Shown: positions 10,780-21,208, counted from the stretch's first letter. The stretch is DNA of 64,000 nt from Maniola hyperantus (GCF_902806685.2 NC_048557.2:2162654-2226653); one strand, 5' to 3'. Notes: generated by a model from the sequence alone, not told the origin. Program-made: numbers and translations.

Positions 10780-11356
10780 ACAGATTATTGCAGCACAGCT
10801 ACTGCAGCGATTCATTCCAGACGGAGCAAGGCAGGCAGCAGCTACGCAGAGGGAAGAATAACTGACATTGCAACTGCATTGCAAAAAATTAAATTGAAAT
10901 GAATACTTCATGCTATCTCCATCATCTCATGCCATATAAGTTTAGGAACGCTCACGACTATAGATTCCGCTTTCCGTAGAACGCGGTCAGAGCTACAGTC
11001 TTTTTATGTTCATTACCGTTGCATTACCAATCCATGTGACGTCATGACAGCTCATGAGCCTAAAAAGATGGCGGGTAGCATTTTCGCAACGAAATTTGAA
11101 ATGCAAAATTACACTTCACTTATCGATCGAATAAAGTTTTTGAATTTTTTTTTGTTAGTTTTACTTTAGGATCAAATATTATCACAGCTGTCATTAGTTA
11201 GGCCCGAAATAAAATCAATTTTTCCGATAATCTCGATAAGTTACTTAGCGACGTGTTTATTGTCAAAAAATGCCAAAGGGCACCATGTCTGTACAATTTT
11301 CGACATAATAACTTTGCTAAGTAATCTATCTATCGATCTATCGAGAGATTTCAGAT
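10780..11356. other. LRR-gene intron, no other feature
   Basis: AT-rich sequence with no convincing repeat or exon. Confidence 0.45.
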
Positions 11357-11475
11357 AAAAACTGCCATACCCCTTCCAGGTTAGCCCGCTATCATCTTAG
11401 ACTGCATCATCACTTACCACCAGGTGAGATTGCAGTCAAGGGCTAACTTGTATCTGAATAAAAATAAGAAAAACA
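11357..11475 (+). mobile_element. SINE-B 3' half
   Basis: It starts in the GCCATACCCCTTCCAGG block and ends with AACTTGTATCTGAATAAAAA. It is 5'-truncated, as expected of retroposition. Confidence 0.75.
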
Positions 11476-12070
11476 GATAGGAGTGATTATATTTATTTTA
11501 GACCGTTAGAGGTTAGAGCTTATAAACATTTTTATAAAAACATTGAAGTAGGACAAGTGGTCTAATTTCGTCATAAATAGATGTGAGCGCTAACAGTCGA
11601 CAGCTCTACATTCCAGTTTTGTACCAGTTGTACGTATAAATATAATTGATTCAATCAGATCCGTCATCTGTGCAAAACAAGTCTATAACTGAGAACTTGT
11701 TCTCGTTTCGCGATCGTAAAACCTTCCAATTAAATTATCAATTTAAGGTGGTAAGGTACTAATCATTTTAAGCTTATTTATTTTAATGTAGGACCCGTGC
11801 AATTGGGTTGAAATATCGACAAATAAAAACATCAAATTAATCGTGGCCGTTATCTACATTAAAATATGTGGTTAGGTAGTATTTAAAAATGTTTTTGATC
11901 TCTCTGAGTTGTATTCTTTATGGAGGGTCGTGGCCCCTATTCATTAATCACATAATGGTAGGAGCTTTCTTGTACATGCGGTAGGCTTCCAGTTCCTTCC
12001 GAAGTTGAGAGTTTTGAATTTGAAAGAAAGAAAGAAAACTTTTATTTGATCACTATACTACAATAAACCT
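11476..12070. other. LRR-gene intron, no recognised feature
   Basis: AT-rich, with short GAAAG repeats near 12020. No coding or repeat signal that I can support. Confidence 0.4.
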
Positions 12071-12158
12071 AATTATAAAAGACCCTGTCAATACTTGAAT
12101 CAACTTCGCAACCGAATTATAAAAGACCCTGTCAATACTTTAATCAACTTCGCAAGCG
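12071..12158 (+). repeat. 44-bp tandem duplication
   Basis: AATTATAAAAGACCCTGTCA begins at 12071 and again at 12115. The two 44-bp units differ at only a few positions. Confidence 0.85.
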
Positions 12159-12566
12159 CACTCCTAGGATTGATTAAAATTCATGAGTCAAATGTCAAAA
12201 CATTGGATTTCACTAAATAAATGACTACCTAACTGGAATTCAAGGGCTAGAGACATGTGTCATATTCAACCTTTATTCAAACACACATATCGTCTGAATC
12301 GTCCTCTAAAGAAGCCCCTATCTTGACTATGAATTCCGGGGTAAGTAGTCAGACCAAGGTAAAGTCCAAAACTTTGGGATTTCAGCAATTTAAATAGTAG
12401 TTCGACTACTTTGTCGGACTAGTCGAGCTATTTAAATCGCTCGGAAAAATATGAATTGGCCTATTTTGAAGTGAATCTATTTCAGAATGGCGCTTCTATC
12501 GGAAGGCGCGAAAACATTAAGTGGCTCTGCATTGCTACGCACATAAGTGTCCGTTCACACAGACCG

Positions 12567-12764
12567 GCGGGGTGATTACGTAAAACGTTGCAGTAGCGAC
12601 AGCAACGCGACAGCAGTAGCAATGCGAAAGTTCATTTGCTGTCTCTTCTTCTTCTTATTTTGCTTTGTGGCTATTACTGTCTCTCTCTAGCCGGACGTTT
12701 GACAGCAATGATCGCCAAATTTACGCCTGACGCAAACCTGTCGCGAGATACGTAATCACCCCGC
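12567..12764. mobile_element. M3 MITE nested in Harbinger-like element
   Basis: The ends GCGGGGTGATTACGTA and TACGTAATCACCCCGC are perfect inverted repeats. The interior (GCAGTAGCGACAGCAACGCG, CTGTCTCTCTCTAGCCGGAC) matches the second copy at 44161-44365. It inserted right next to the outer element's left terminal repeat. Confidence 0.85.
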
Positions 12765-13041
12765 GGCTCAGAGAAGAGCAGATTTTTATAGCGATTAAAA
12801 TAGAGTGTTGGATAGTTGGAATAAGGTTTATTTTTACATTTTGCACCTTTTGTTATTGAGAATGCTTGAGAGCAAACCTTACGCGCTTAGTGTGAAAAAA
12901 TAACAGGAGCCGTTCGATCTCTGATGACGAGCTCTTCCGCTCTCGCACAGCCTAATAGCTCCGCTTGCGTACCCTTTCGCGCTTTCTCCGCCCAGTTCCA
13001 AAGGTACAGTCCGTTCACTATAACTTTCCCCTGCCGTCATG

Positions 13042-13115
13042 TTGGCACCATTGCTTTATTTGCTTATTTCCTTAGAGCTTAGGGTTTATTATTGTGTGAT
13101 TTGCAATGGTGCCAA
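13042..13115. repeat. Short inverted repeat
   Basis: TTGGCACCATTGC at 13042-13054 is exactly reverse-complemented at 13103-13115. It lies inside the Harbinger-like element. Confidence 0.6.
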
Positions 13116-13368
13116 TCTTACAGCCAGAGGTAAAATAACTGTGAACGCACTGTACGCGCCGCCGGTCTGTGTAAAAAGAAGAGCGCCGTCTGATGCTCTA
13201 CGAGCCGGTCTGTGTGAACGGACACTAAACCGGGAGATTTATGGTCATCGTCTACAGCATCGCGGCGCCGCCGACGCATGGGCTTTTCTAGCCTAGTTTC
13301 CCTCACGTGTCGTTGTGATTATAAAACCTAGTGGTTCAGACATAGGTCTCCAATTCTAGAAGTTCGCG

Positions 13369-13629
13369 GTTTTTTTATTCAGATACAAGTTAGCCCTTGA
13401 CTGCAATCTCACCTGGTGTTAAGTGACGATGCAGTCTAAGATGGAAACGCTAAATCACTTGGCGGCACGGCTTTGCCGGTAGGGTGGTAACTAGCCACGG
13501 CCGAAGCCTCCCACCAAACCAGACCAGAAATTTAAAAATTATAAAATTCCAAATCCTTGCCAGGAATCGAACCCGGGACCTCCTACGTCCGAAGACTAAT
13601 AAGACCACAGCGCTTACCACTGCGCCAGG
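13369..13629 (-). mobile_element. SINE-B copy with internal deletion
   Basis: Both ends of the family are present, but the GCGGGCTAACCTGGAAGG to CATCGTACCGG segment is missing after GCAGTCTAAGATGG. It lies 113 bp from LRR exon 4. Confidence 0.75.
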
Positions 13630-13741
13630 ATGTGAAAGTGTGTTTATCTCTGTCTGTCTGTTACATGAAAACTCGTGTTCGTGAGTCGTGAGTCATGACG
13701 CTACCGAGAAACGAACAAATAGTAATGTGGTGGGCACTAAC

Positions 13742-13882
13742 AGTGCTTGCAGTCGCGGCGTGTGGTTGAGCGCGCGCGGCACCTCCTGCAAGGCGTTGTG
13801 TGCCAGACGCAGCACGCGCAGCGCGCGCACCTCCAACAGCGTGTCCGCCTCCAGTGACGACAGCGAGTTGTGCTCCAAGGAC
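13742..13882 (-). CDS. LRR protein gene, exon 4 (two repeats)
   Basis: A 141-nt exon encodes 47 residues forming two leucine-rich repeats (SLEHNSLSSL... and LRLAHNALQEV...LQAL). The acceptor is CCTTAG at 13883-13888 and the donor is GTTAGTG at 13741-13735, a usable but weaker donor than at the other exons. Phase 2 is kept on both sides, so joining exons 3, 4 and 5 gives an uninterrupted frame. The exon is strongly GC-rich inside an AT-rich intron background. Confidence 0.85.
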
Positions 13883-13980
13883 CTAAGGAAAAGTCAAAGA
13901 CAAATCTTTTTAACCGACTTCAAAAAAAGGAGGAGGTTCTCAATTCGTCGGAATCTTTTTTTTTTTTTATTCTAAAAGAA

Positions 13981-14076
13981 CTACTTAGATGATGCCCGGC
14001 GTGACTTCGTCCGCGTGGCTATGGGTTATTTAAAAATTCCGCGGGAACTCATTGATTGTCCGGGATAAAAAGTAGC
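13981..14076 (-). mobile_element. Hel-E fragment
   Basis: GATGATGCCCGGCGTGACTT, the CCGCGGGAACTCATTGATTG block and CCGGGATAAAAAGTAGC. It is truncated after the first half. Confidence 0.6.
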
Positions 14077-14105
14077 TGTATCAAAATTCAGTACACATTT
14101 TTGTT

Positions 14106-14283
14106 TTTTTTTTAAAGAATATTAGCCATATTAAATGACTAATATTCCCCTTTCCTCTCCAATTAAGCGTCAGGCTTGTGCTAGGAGTAGGTACGACAAT
14201 AGTGCAACGGGCGGAATTTGAACCCGCCTTTGTCGACCTTTCGGTTTTCAGTCCACTCCTATACCGGTTGAGCTATTGAGGCT
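14106..14283 (-). mobile_element. SINE-C copy, full length
   Basis: On the minus strand: GCCTCAATAGCTCAACCGGT head with A-box-like segment, then the TTCAAATTCCGCCCGTTGCA region, ending in ATGGCTAATATTC and an A-rich tail. Confidence 0.8.
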
Positions 14284-14890
14284 TAAACCAAATTTGACTC
14301 AAATTTGAGTAGATTATCGCAAGAACGACATCGCACTTTAAACTTTTTCCATGTCCCACGACACGTAGTGCGTTGTCGTAGAATTTTACGATACCACGTC
14401 ACACTGCAAATACCTATTATTAATCATTAAGGCCCGACGGATTTAAGGACGCCTTAAAGCTTTTTCACGTTGACCGAGATTTAGGGTAATTTAGGCTAAA
14501 ATAGAACTTCAGGTGGTAACACTATCTTTTTTATACCCTAAGTGGGTACTTAGTGTAACTTATATTTTGCAATTTTTATATATAAATATCGAAAGGACAG
14601 AATGAAAAAAATTTCTTCAGTTTCAGCTAAGCCACATTTTGAAGTTTCGTAACTATTTTCCTAAATTAGTTTTATCTCGGGTTTAAACTGCGTACAACTT
14701 ATACCTAAATCATATAATTTCTGAAGTGACCGCTCTGAGGACCAAGATCTTTGTATATTGCCCATTATCCTTTACAAAAATGTTTTCTATTTATCTAATC
14801 ATCTCATTACATTTTGGAATTCAATGTGAGAGTTAGTTCGAACTTGCAATACACAAGCGCAGTTCTGAAAATAGCGACTTTGGCTAAATT
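14284..14890. other. Upstream region of the small coiled-coil gene
   Basis: AT-rich sequence with no repeat that I recognise. Any promoter for the gene at 14891 must be here, but I see no clear TATA box close to the start. Confidence 0.35.
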
Positions 14891-15067
14891 ATGGCTGAGA
14901 GAAGTCGACTAAAACAAAAAACTAAGGAACTAGAGAAACGTGTATCCCAAAAGAAACAATACCTACATACTTTACAATTACAGAAAGAAAGTTATTTAAA
15001 ACTTACATCTAAGTACAGTTCTTTTACCCCAATGATCTCTATTTTCGTCCAAGATTCATATCAAGCG
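14891..15067 (+). CDS. Small coiled-coil protein gene, exon 1
   Basis: I do not recognise the family. The exon encodes 59 residues from ATG at 14891 to a splice donor (CAAGCG|GTAAGT). Residues 1-40 are rich in K, E, Q, R and L (MAERSRLKQKTKELEKRVSQ) and should form a charged helix or coiled coil. They are followed by a more hydrophobic stretch (MISIFVQDSYQA). There is no signal peptide or zinc motif. The frame stays open past the donor for eight codons, but the donor is strong and a phase-0 acceptor follows 162 bp on. The gene lies within the LRR-gene intron between exons 3 and 4, on the opposite strand. Predicted product: 81 residues. It could be a retained pseudogene, but the intact frame and splice sites favour a real small gene. 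Confidence 0.55.
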
Positions 15068-15229
15068 GTAAGTTATATAAGTAGAATTACATAAATAAGT
15101 ACAAGATACATCGTCCCTATCGCAAGAAACCTATCATTTGGCTAAGAGTATCGAATGAATATATATAAGTACATATATCACTTGTTACAGTCATTTCTTT
15201 TTCAATAACAATACTTTTTATGGCGACAG

Positions 15230-15298
15230 GAAAGTTATTACGTAAATATAGCTTTGCAAATGGAATTAAAGGAAAACAATAATGCCACTGTAACGTAG
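15230..15298 (+). CDS. Small coiled-coil protein gene, exon 2 (terminal)
   Basis: After the acceptor ATGGCGACAG (to 15229), 22 codons read ESYYVNIALQMELKENNNAT and two more residues, then TAG at 15296-15298. The phase matches exon 1. A rival acceptor at 15190 (TTGTTACAG) would give only SFLFQ and a stop, so I prefer this one. Confidence 0.5.
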   Translation, partial: ESYYVNIALQMELKENNNATVT

Positions 15299-16036
15299 AA
15301 TTAAGGGTAATTTTCCTCGTACGGCGAACCGTGGCGGGCGCGGCATGCCTACGTGAATGGGCGGAATTCCTTCGAAATATTACAAAATTCTTTATGAATT
15401 TTTATTTTTAATAGCCGTAGGGAGCTTGTAAGGTCATTTGCGATTTTATAAGCGATTGCACCATGTTTTCGCGTTATAAGAAAATCTACTTTTGATTTTG
15501 TTACCGACTGGCCAGTTTTGGATACGATTGCCTCATACTATTTTTTCCTCACATCGTCTGATATACTCCCCTTTGATATACTCAGTATACTGCACGCGAA
15601 AGGTAATTGCAATCTGAAGTTGCAACTGCGATTTGCGCAGGTCATAGACTAATAATTAATATTAAATATACCTACAAGTCCAACTAAGATTTGTTTTTCT
15701 ACAATGTGCAGTCTATGGCTCGTGCTCAGTTTTGAGTATACTTGTTTTAAAATTAAATACTTATGCTACAAAAACCCTTCAAAAACCCAAGATCTCTGTT
15801 CTAAAGACATCATATTCGGTAATAAACGTCCATAATTTCATATTAAATACAGGCATCAATTTATCATTTTTTTTCCTACATAGAAATCCTAAAATTATTT
15901 CAACTTTGTGGAGCTCCCGCACCGAGGGCGGAGCCTCTGTCGGCGACGTACCCTAACTCATTTATCACATTTAACGCCTTTTGCTTCATGTAGCGCTGAT
16001 AAATGGGTTTTCACATCTTTACCGGCTTCGCGATTA
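15299..16036. other. LRR-gene intron, no recognised feature
   Basis: AT-rich. AATAAA occurs near 15820 on the plus strand and could serve the small gene. No other support. Confidence 0.35.
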
Positions 16037-16625
16037 CCTTGCTGCGGATATGTTAAATATGCATCACTGTTGCGAAGCTGAAGTAGCAATGGGCAGAGCA
16101 CATCATTCGAAAAACCGATAGACGTTGGGGTCCCAAAGTGCTAGAATGGCAAACTCGCACCGGAAAGCACAGCGTTGGAAGACTTCCCAATATAGTAAGC
16201 GACAGGTCGAGATGGCAATCGAGGAGGGTTAATCCGGTGCAGGCGAGCGCTGGTGACGTGCGGGTGTGCGGGGCGTTCCCCGCCTCACACCCCGTGTAAC
16301 CACAACATTCAGCTGAGTTCGGGCCTTTTCGTTGGCACGACACATTTTAGACACTAGGTACCTATATTTTGTTTGAATTAGATTTTAAGGAATGTTTTTT
16401 TTTGTAAATATTTGTGTTTGTGTTTATAGTGTGTTGGATCAACCAATAAAATGATTTCTATTCTATTGTATTCTATTCTATTACAATCTCAACCTGTCGC
16501 GGAATATAGGTGGACAGACGATATCAAACGAGTCATAGGGAGCTGCTGGATTCATCTGATGCGAGACCGTAGCGTGTAGAAGTCCCTACTGATACTGATA
16601 AGGAGGATGCTGATGATCACTGCTG
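16037..16625 (+). mobile_element. RTE LINE 3' fragment split by an M1 element
   Basis: RTE C-terminal coding sequence (AAGCTGAAGTAGCAATGGGC, CGTTGGGGTCCCAAAGTGC) stops at 16190 and resumes at 16509 with GGTGGACAGACGATATCAAA. In intact relatives (for example 35128-35280) CCCCACTAGGTGGACGGACG is continuous. The frame is full of stops. The fragment ends near GATGCTGATGATCA, the short-repeat RTE tail. Confidence 0.75.
16191..16508. mobile_element. M1 MITE inserted in RTE, itself carrying a LINE end
   Basis: The left end TATAGTAAGCGACAGGTCGA and right end TCAACCTGTCGCGGAATATA flank the element, and both junctions are at TATA. About 190 bp of LINE-like 3' sequence (16294-16484), with CCAATAAAATG and a (TTCTA)n tail, interrupts the M1 body. 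Three insertion events are thus layered here. Confidence 0.75.
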
Positions 16626-16632
16626 ACTTAAA

Positions 16633-17190
16633 ATGAAAATGAAAATCTTTTTTATTCGTATAAACTTTTACAAGTGCTTACGAATAGTCGGATGCATCTA
16701 CCACTGGTTCGGAATGCCTTTCCTGCCGAGAAGAACCAGCAAGAAACTCGGCGGTTGCTCTTTTCAAATATTTGATATAGGTACAAGATTATGCCATGTA
16801 TAAAATAGTATTTGCAGTCTTGTGCGTTGCTGGAACGAGCTGCAGGTCAACAAATCCACGCTCTTTTATCATTTAGATAATCTTCAATTGTGTAATATGC
16901 TTTTTTCAGGAGCATATTTTTAATAAATTTTTTAAACTTGTGCAAAGGTAAGTCCAAAATAGTTTGCGGGATTTTATTATAAAGCTATCGAAAAAGTATC
17001 GAAAGCTTGTCACCACTGATTCTTTTAATCCGCCCCTGAGAGTCGCTGTACACTTGGCATTAATTGAACAACCATCACCTTGGATTTGTCGAAGTGTGCG
17101 AATGTATCCGGCGACCTCACTTCTATCATCAGGATTGCATCCGCGTCGTGCTTGCGAAATATTCGCGAGCGTGTGAAAGCTCCTCACTCA
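16633..17190 (-). mobile_element. LINE 3' region, antisense
   Basis: It begins with an (AAAATG)n run on the plus strand, the complement of a LINE tail, and continues through CGAAGTGTGCGAATGTATCC. An open minus-strand segment of 93 codons (17187-16906) may be a coding remnant, but I do not recognise a domain. Confidence 0.35.
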
Positions 17191-17270
17191 CACATTCGCA
17201 ATACACAAGAGCCCACCGTACAAGTACATTCGTTTAATTGATTAATTGTATTAGTACAAGGAGAGCAAGA

Positions 17271-17615
17271 CGACCTCCCTGGCGCAGTGGTGAGCGCTGT
17301 GGTCTTATTAGTGGGAGGTCCCGGGTTCGATTCCTGGCAGGGGTTTGGAATTTTATAATTTCTAAATTTCTGGTCTGGTCTGGTGGGAGGCTTCGGCCGT
17401 GGCTAGTTACCACCCTACCGGCAAAGTCGTGCCGCCAAGCGATTTAGCGTTCCGGTACGATGCCGTGTAGAAACCAAAGGGGTATGGGTTTAATAAAAAA
17501 GCTGCCATACCCCTTCCAGGTTAGCCCGCTATCATCTTAGACTGCATCTTCACTTACCACCAGGTGAGATTGCAGTCAAGGGCTAACTTGTACCTGAATA
17601 AAAAATAAAAAAAAA
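17271..17615 (+). mobile_element. SINE-B copy, full length with A-rich tail
   Basis: CTGGCGCAGTGGTGAGCGCT (A-box region) and GGGTTCGATTCCTGG (B-box) form the tRNA-like head. The body ends AACTTGTACCTGAATAAAAA with a 3' A-rich tail. It is the most complete SINE-B in the window. The head resembles a tRNA but has no full cloverleaf, so I do not call a tRNA gene. Confidence 0.9.
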
Positions 17616-17644
17616 ACCCGCAGTTAAGTAGATCTACTGCTCGA

Positions 17645-17765
17645 TGGCGGTAGAATGACAGCTACAACGTCACGATCGCAATCACCTCTGATTGGTTGAC
17701 GCTCACTCACTATTGGCTACAGTGCTACAATGCATTGTTGCAACAAGAATAACACAAAATCAGCC
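17645..17765 (+). mobile_element. M5 repeat, copy 1
   Basis: It contains CACCTCTGATTGGTTGACGC, CACTATTGGCTACAG and GCATTGTTGCAACAAGAAT. The same elements in reverse order and strand are found at 18363-18520, and in direct order at 29700-29860. Confidence 0.65.
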
Positions 17766-17872
17766 TACAAGGGCTAACTTGTATCTGAATAAAATAAAAT
17801 AAACATAATCTTGTACCTACGATGGCACGGAACCCTACGCGTGCAAGTCCAACTCGCATTTGACCAGGGCGA
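17766..17872 (+). mobile_element. SINE-B tail plus rep-F tail fragments
   Basis: GGGCTAACTTGTATCTGAAT and A-rich sequence at 17768-17804 are followed by a rep-F end (GGCACGGAACCCTACGCGTG, GTCCAACTCGCATTTGACC). Confidence 0.55.
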
Positions 17873-18362
17873 TTGTCTTAAGGGGACTCAGTTCGGTGCT
17901 TTCTTCATACAAACGTAGGAGGGAAATTACAACAATATTCGATATTGTACGCACAAAACTAAGAATTATATCGATTTATCTCGTCATTATCTAGGTTTAT
18001 TGATATATAAAACATTAAAAAAAATATTGATTTAAAAGTTACGAGGCTCAAAAGATTCCTATTTTAACACTAAATTAATGACAACTTTGGGCGTAAATAA
18101 ATAAGATTAGGGATATGAAAATTCTAAAACAATTTATCAATACACGTAGTTTATTTATTCATTAGTTGAAATAACTTTACCTTGCAAACATAAATTCAGC
18201 AGTTTTTTCTCAAAAATACTTTTCCTAAACCCTTTTCGCGCGCTTGATTTCGGTGAAAATCATCGTGCCTCTCAACTTTCTCATACAATGTCAAGTGAAA
18301 AGCAAACATGTTACCCACGTGCGCAGCCAATTTCGGTCGAGCGTCCTGCGTCACCTTAAACC

Positions 18363-18520
18363 TGCACAATCATTATTACAATCTCAATTGTTCTGATTGG
18401 CTGAATTTGTGCGATTCTTCTTGCAACAATGAATTGTGGCCAATAGTGAGCGAGCATTAACCAATCAGAGATGATTGCGATCGTGACATTGTAGCTGTCA
18501 AACAACCGCGGTAGGGCCAC
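18363..18520 (-). mobile_element. M5 repeat, copy 2 (inverted)
   Basis: The reverse complement of copy 1, about 650 bp away: GCGAGCATTAACCAATCAGA and TTCTTGCAACAATGAATTG. The two copies could pair as a long hairpin. Confidence 0.65.
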
Positions 18521-19661
18521 GGTTTTTGTATCATTATCTGACAGGTAGGAATATCTACAGCCGTCTCATCGTTCTCGTTATGATATGGTATAATATTAAT
18601 GAGGGTTATTTATAGCAGACTGCACATTGCCTAGCGCCGCGCGAGGAACCGGCCACGGCCTCGACGGATGATCAAGTAGTTACTAGTTACATTCCTACTC
18701 CTAGCAGATAGGTATAGGTACCTACACACCGAGCGTCTGTGCACATTAGTACGAAAAGGCTTTGGCACTTGAATGACATAGACAGGGGGGCGTAGTTGTA
18801 GAACAAAGGCTACCGGCAAATAAATCTCCTCAATTTTGAGGTATGTAAATATTGAAAATGTCAATATTGAAAATCGAGTAAGTTTTATCTAATTCTAACT
18901 GAATGAAAATTGGGAAAGCCGCTCCTGTTTCCACAGCGAGAAAGAATAAAATAAAACCATTGATATTCCATGGACTTGCAACCTATCATGTTTACCTGCT
19001 CAAATAGGTACTATATTTACGTAGTGCTAATTATAGTTATAAGATGCAGACACATTTATGCTGTAGGTAACTATTAACAGTTTATCGTAATGTTAAAATA
19101 TATGGTATGGAATATTTAAAAATGAACAGTGAATTTCAGATTTTTTACTTAGCAACACCACATACAAGGGACAGCGTGACATTTTACAAGATGGCGGCGT
19201 TAGTTCCGCTTTTGACCACGCGCCAAAAGATCCTAGTCGCACTGTACGTCACATAGATTTGCATTTGCACGCGACCCTCGCCGGAGGTCACATATACACA
19301 CATACCACTCCTCGCCCATATTAGTGAGTTGTTCCTACCGATAATGATCAAACCGCTTCCCATTTAACATCAGTACCTACTCAGTTATTATGCTGTCTCT
19401 CCACATGTGCGAAACTTGTTTATTGCCGTGCGTTTACATATTCGCCATCGCAATTGGCATCTCAGAACTTCTAGATACATTATTATCTTTAGAAAGATTA
19501 TTATTACTACTTACTTACTAGGCTATTACAGCTTTCTTTCGAGATAACATTACTTAAATGTCTTCATGATGTAAAACGCGTGATAAAGAAAAATAAATAA
19601 TACCCAATGTATACTACAATACCCAAGAGTCGGTTAAAATAAACTGTTAAGTTTAGCTAAG
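18521..19661. other. LRR-gene intron, no recognised feature
   Basis: Mixed AT-rich sequence. CAAGATGGCGGCGTTAGTTC near 19190 is a CpG-rich island of about 100 bp without an open frame. Nothing else supported. Confidence 0.35.
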
Positions 19662-19761
19662 TCAACACCCATTCAACTCGGAGGTGTCTGGCCGGGATTC
19701 GAATACCACTCGTAGATCCATTAACATATTCGCTGACAAAAGGCCAAAGGGCACGCAGCTT

Positions 19762-19792
19762 GCGTGGGCGGGCGGGCGGGCGGGCGGTCTAG
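19762..19792 (+). repeat. (CGGG)n G-rich microsatellite
   Basis: GCGTGGGCGGGCGGGCGGGC continues to about 19790. Four or more G-triplets in tandem fit the G-quadruplex rule. Confidence 0.7.
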
Positions 19793-19887
19793 AGACAGCA
19801 GAGAGTGCGAGCTTTGACGCTCGATCGATGCACCACGGGTGCCTCTGTGCTGCGTGCAACACTTTACTATAGTACACGATTGAGATG

Positions 19888-20040
19888 GCAAACCTTGCTG
19901 CAAATATGTTAAATATATGCATCACTGTTGCGAAGCTGAAGTGGCAATGGGCAGAGCACATAATTCGAAAAACCGATAGACGTTGGGGTCCCAAAGTGCT
20001 AGAATGGCGAACTCGCACCGGAAAGCACAGCGTTGGAAGA
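19888..20040 (+). mobile_element. RTE LINE fragment, left arm of a foldback
   Basis: AAGCTGAAGTGGCAATGGGC and CGTTGGGGTCCCAAAGTGCT, ending GCGTTGGAAGAC. It shares its unusual start (TTGCTGCAAATATGTTAAAT) with the RTE fragment at 16037, so the two belong to one truncated lineage. Confidence 0.7.
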
Positions 20041-20084
20041 CACAGCCACGATACAACCAGACACACACAGCCATAGTGGGGGGT

Positions 20085-20425
20085 CTTCCAACGCTGCGTC
20101 TTCCGGTGCGAGGGCGCCATTCCAGCACCTTGAGACCCCGTCTATCAGTTTTACGAACTATGTGCCCTGCCCATTGCCACTTCAGCTTCGCAACCCGTTG
20201 AGCTATGTCGGTTACTCTAGTTCTCCTACGGATCTCCTCATTTCTGATTTTATCACGTAGAGAAACTACGAGCATAGCTCTCTCCATCGCCCGCTGAGGG
20301 ACTCCGAGCTTTCTTATGAGGCCCATAATTAACGACCATGTATCCATATGTCATCACTTGCAACACGCACTGTTCGAAGACTTTAGTCTTCAAGCACTGA
20401 GGAGTTTTGAACATCTCGCACTTTG
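20085..20425 (-). pseudogene. RTE LINE C-terminal remnant, right arm of a foldback
   Basis: On the minus strand it encodes RTE C-terminal blocks such as QRAMERAMLVVSLRDKIRNE and KLKWQWAGHIVRKTDRR. Several in-frame changes break the usual TYGSETWSLT region. Together with 19929-20040 it forms arms of about 110 bp around a 47-bp spacer rich in CACACA. Confidence 0.75.
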
Positions 20426-21042
20426 TAGTTTGATGCCTTATTTTTATAGTGACACGAACCATTGGTTTAGGTTTGTGAGGTCACTTCAGTCTAGTTCACT
20501 CTGCCTCAGTTCTTACAAGCAGCTTACACAGTTACACAGTTACACCGCATGTCAATTTTACGTAGGTAGGTAAAAACATAAATATTATGTCGAAAACCAT
20601 CTATCATACGAGGTCGAAAATCTACTGTTGCGGTAAAGCCCTTTCTATAATAATACACAGTATAGTAACGGTATGTACAGTAAATCTTTTACGTAACTAC
20701 AATTACTAAAGTAATTACTAATAATTGAAAATTTATGAGCTCAATTTCGTAGACTGAATGAGATAGTAATTTTAGTGATTAGTACTTAGTGATCATGCGT
20801 CATGTTTCTGTAATGAACTAAGTGTACAGAGCGCGAGAGTGGAGTGGGTGTAATTGCTAGTGTAAGCAAAACGCTGCGATCAAGACGCGAGATAAATCAC
20901 TTCTCTCCCCTCACCCCACATACCCGCGCTCCGCACTGCTTTGTGAATTGTGGGCTTAGTATAAGATTTTACGATGAAAGAATTCGAGCGTTGCTTCAGC
21001 GTTGCAATGACCTGTTGCGTTGCAATGAGCGTTGTAGACCTT
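20426..21042. other. LRR-gene intron, no recognised feature
   Basis: AT-rich. Short GTTGCAATGA repeats near 21000. No coding signal. Confidence 0.35.
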
Positions 21043-21208
21043 CCCCCCAATTGTGTAAGAATAACCATTTCATGGCTATCGCAACCTCAAGAATTCTGCC
21101 CTTTGATTGGCTGTGAAAAAATGTAAACAGCGAATCAACCAATCAAATGGCAGATTTTCTTGACGATTGCGATAGCCATGAAATGGTTATTCTTACACAA
21201 TTGGGGGG
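21043..21208. mobile_element. 166-bp foldback MITE with near-perfect arms
   Basis: CCCCCCAATTGTGTAAGAAT at 21043-21062 continues as a perfect inverted repeat of about 42 bp, matched at 21167-21208. Beyond that the arms remain partly paired (CTTTGATTGGCTG against CAACCAATCAAATGG). I see no clear target duplication. Confidence 0.85.

Larger units (their letters stand above)
12547..13225. mobile_element. DNA transposon with TAA target duplication (Harbinger-like)
   Basis: The inverted ends GTGTCCGTTCACACAGACCG (12547-12566) and CGGTCTGTGTGAACGGACAC (13206-13225) match perfectly. TAA flanks both sides (12544-12546 and 13226-13228). A 3-bp TAA duplication is the hallmark of the PIF/Harbinger superfamily. 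No transposase frame remains, so it is non-autonomous. It contains a nested M3 element at 12567-12764. Confidence 0.75.

Noticed and set aside
15191..15208. Alternative acceptor for the small coiled-coil gene
   Set aside because: It would add only five codons before a stop; the acceptor at 15229 keeps the frame for 22 codons.
17276..17345. tRNA-like sequences with A-box and B-box
   Set aside because: They are heads of dispersed SINEs, repeated with the same bodies; no full cloverleaf was seen.
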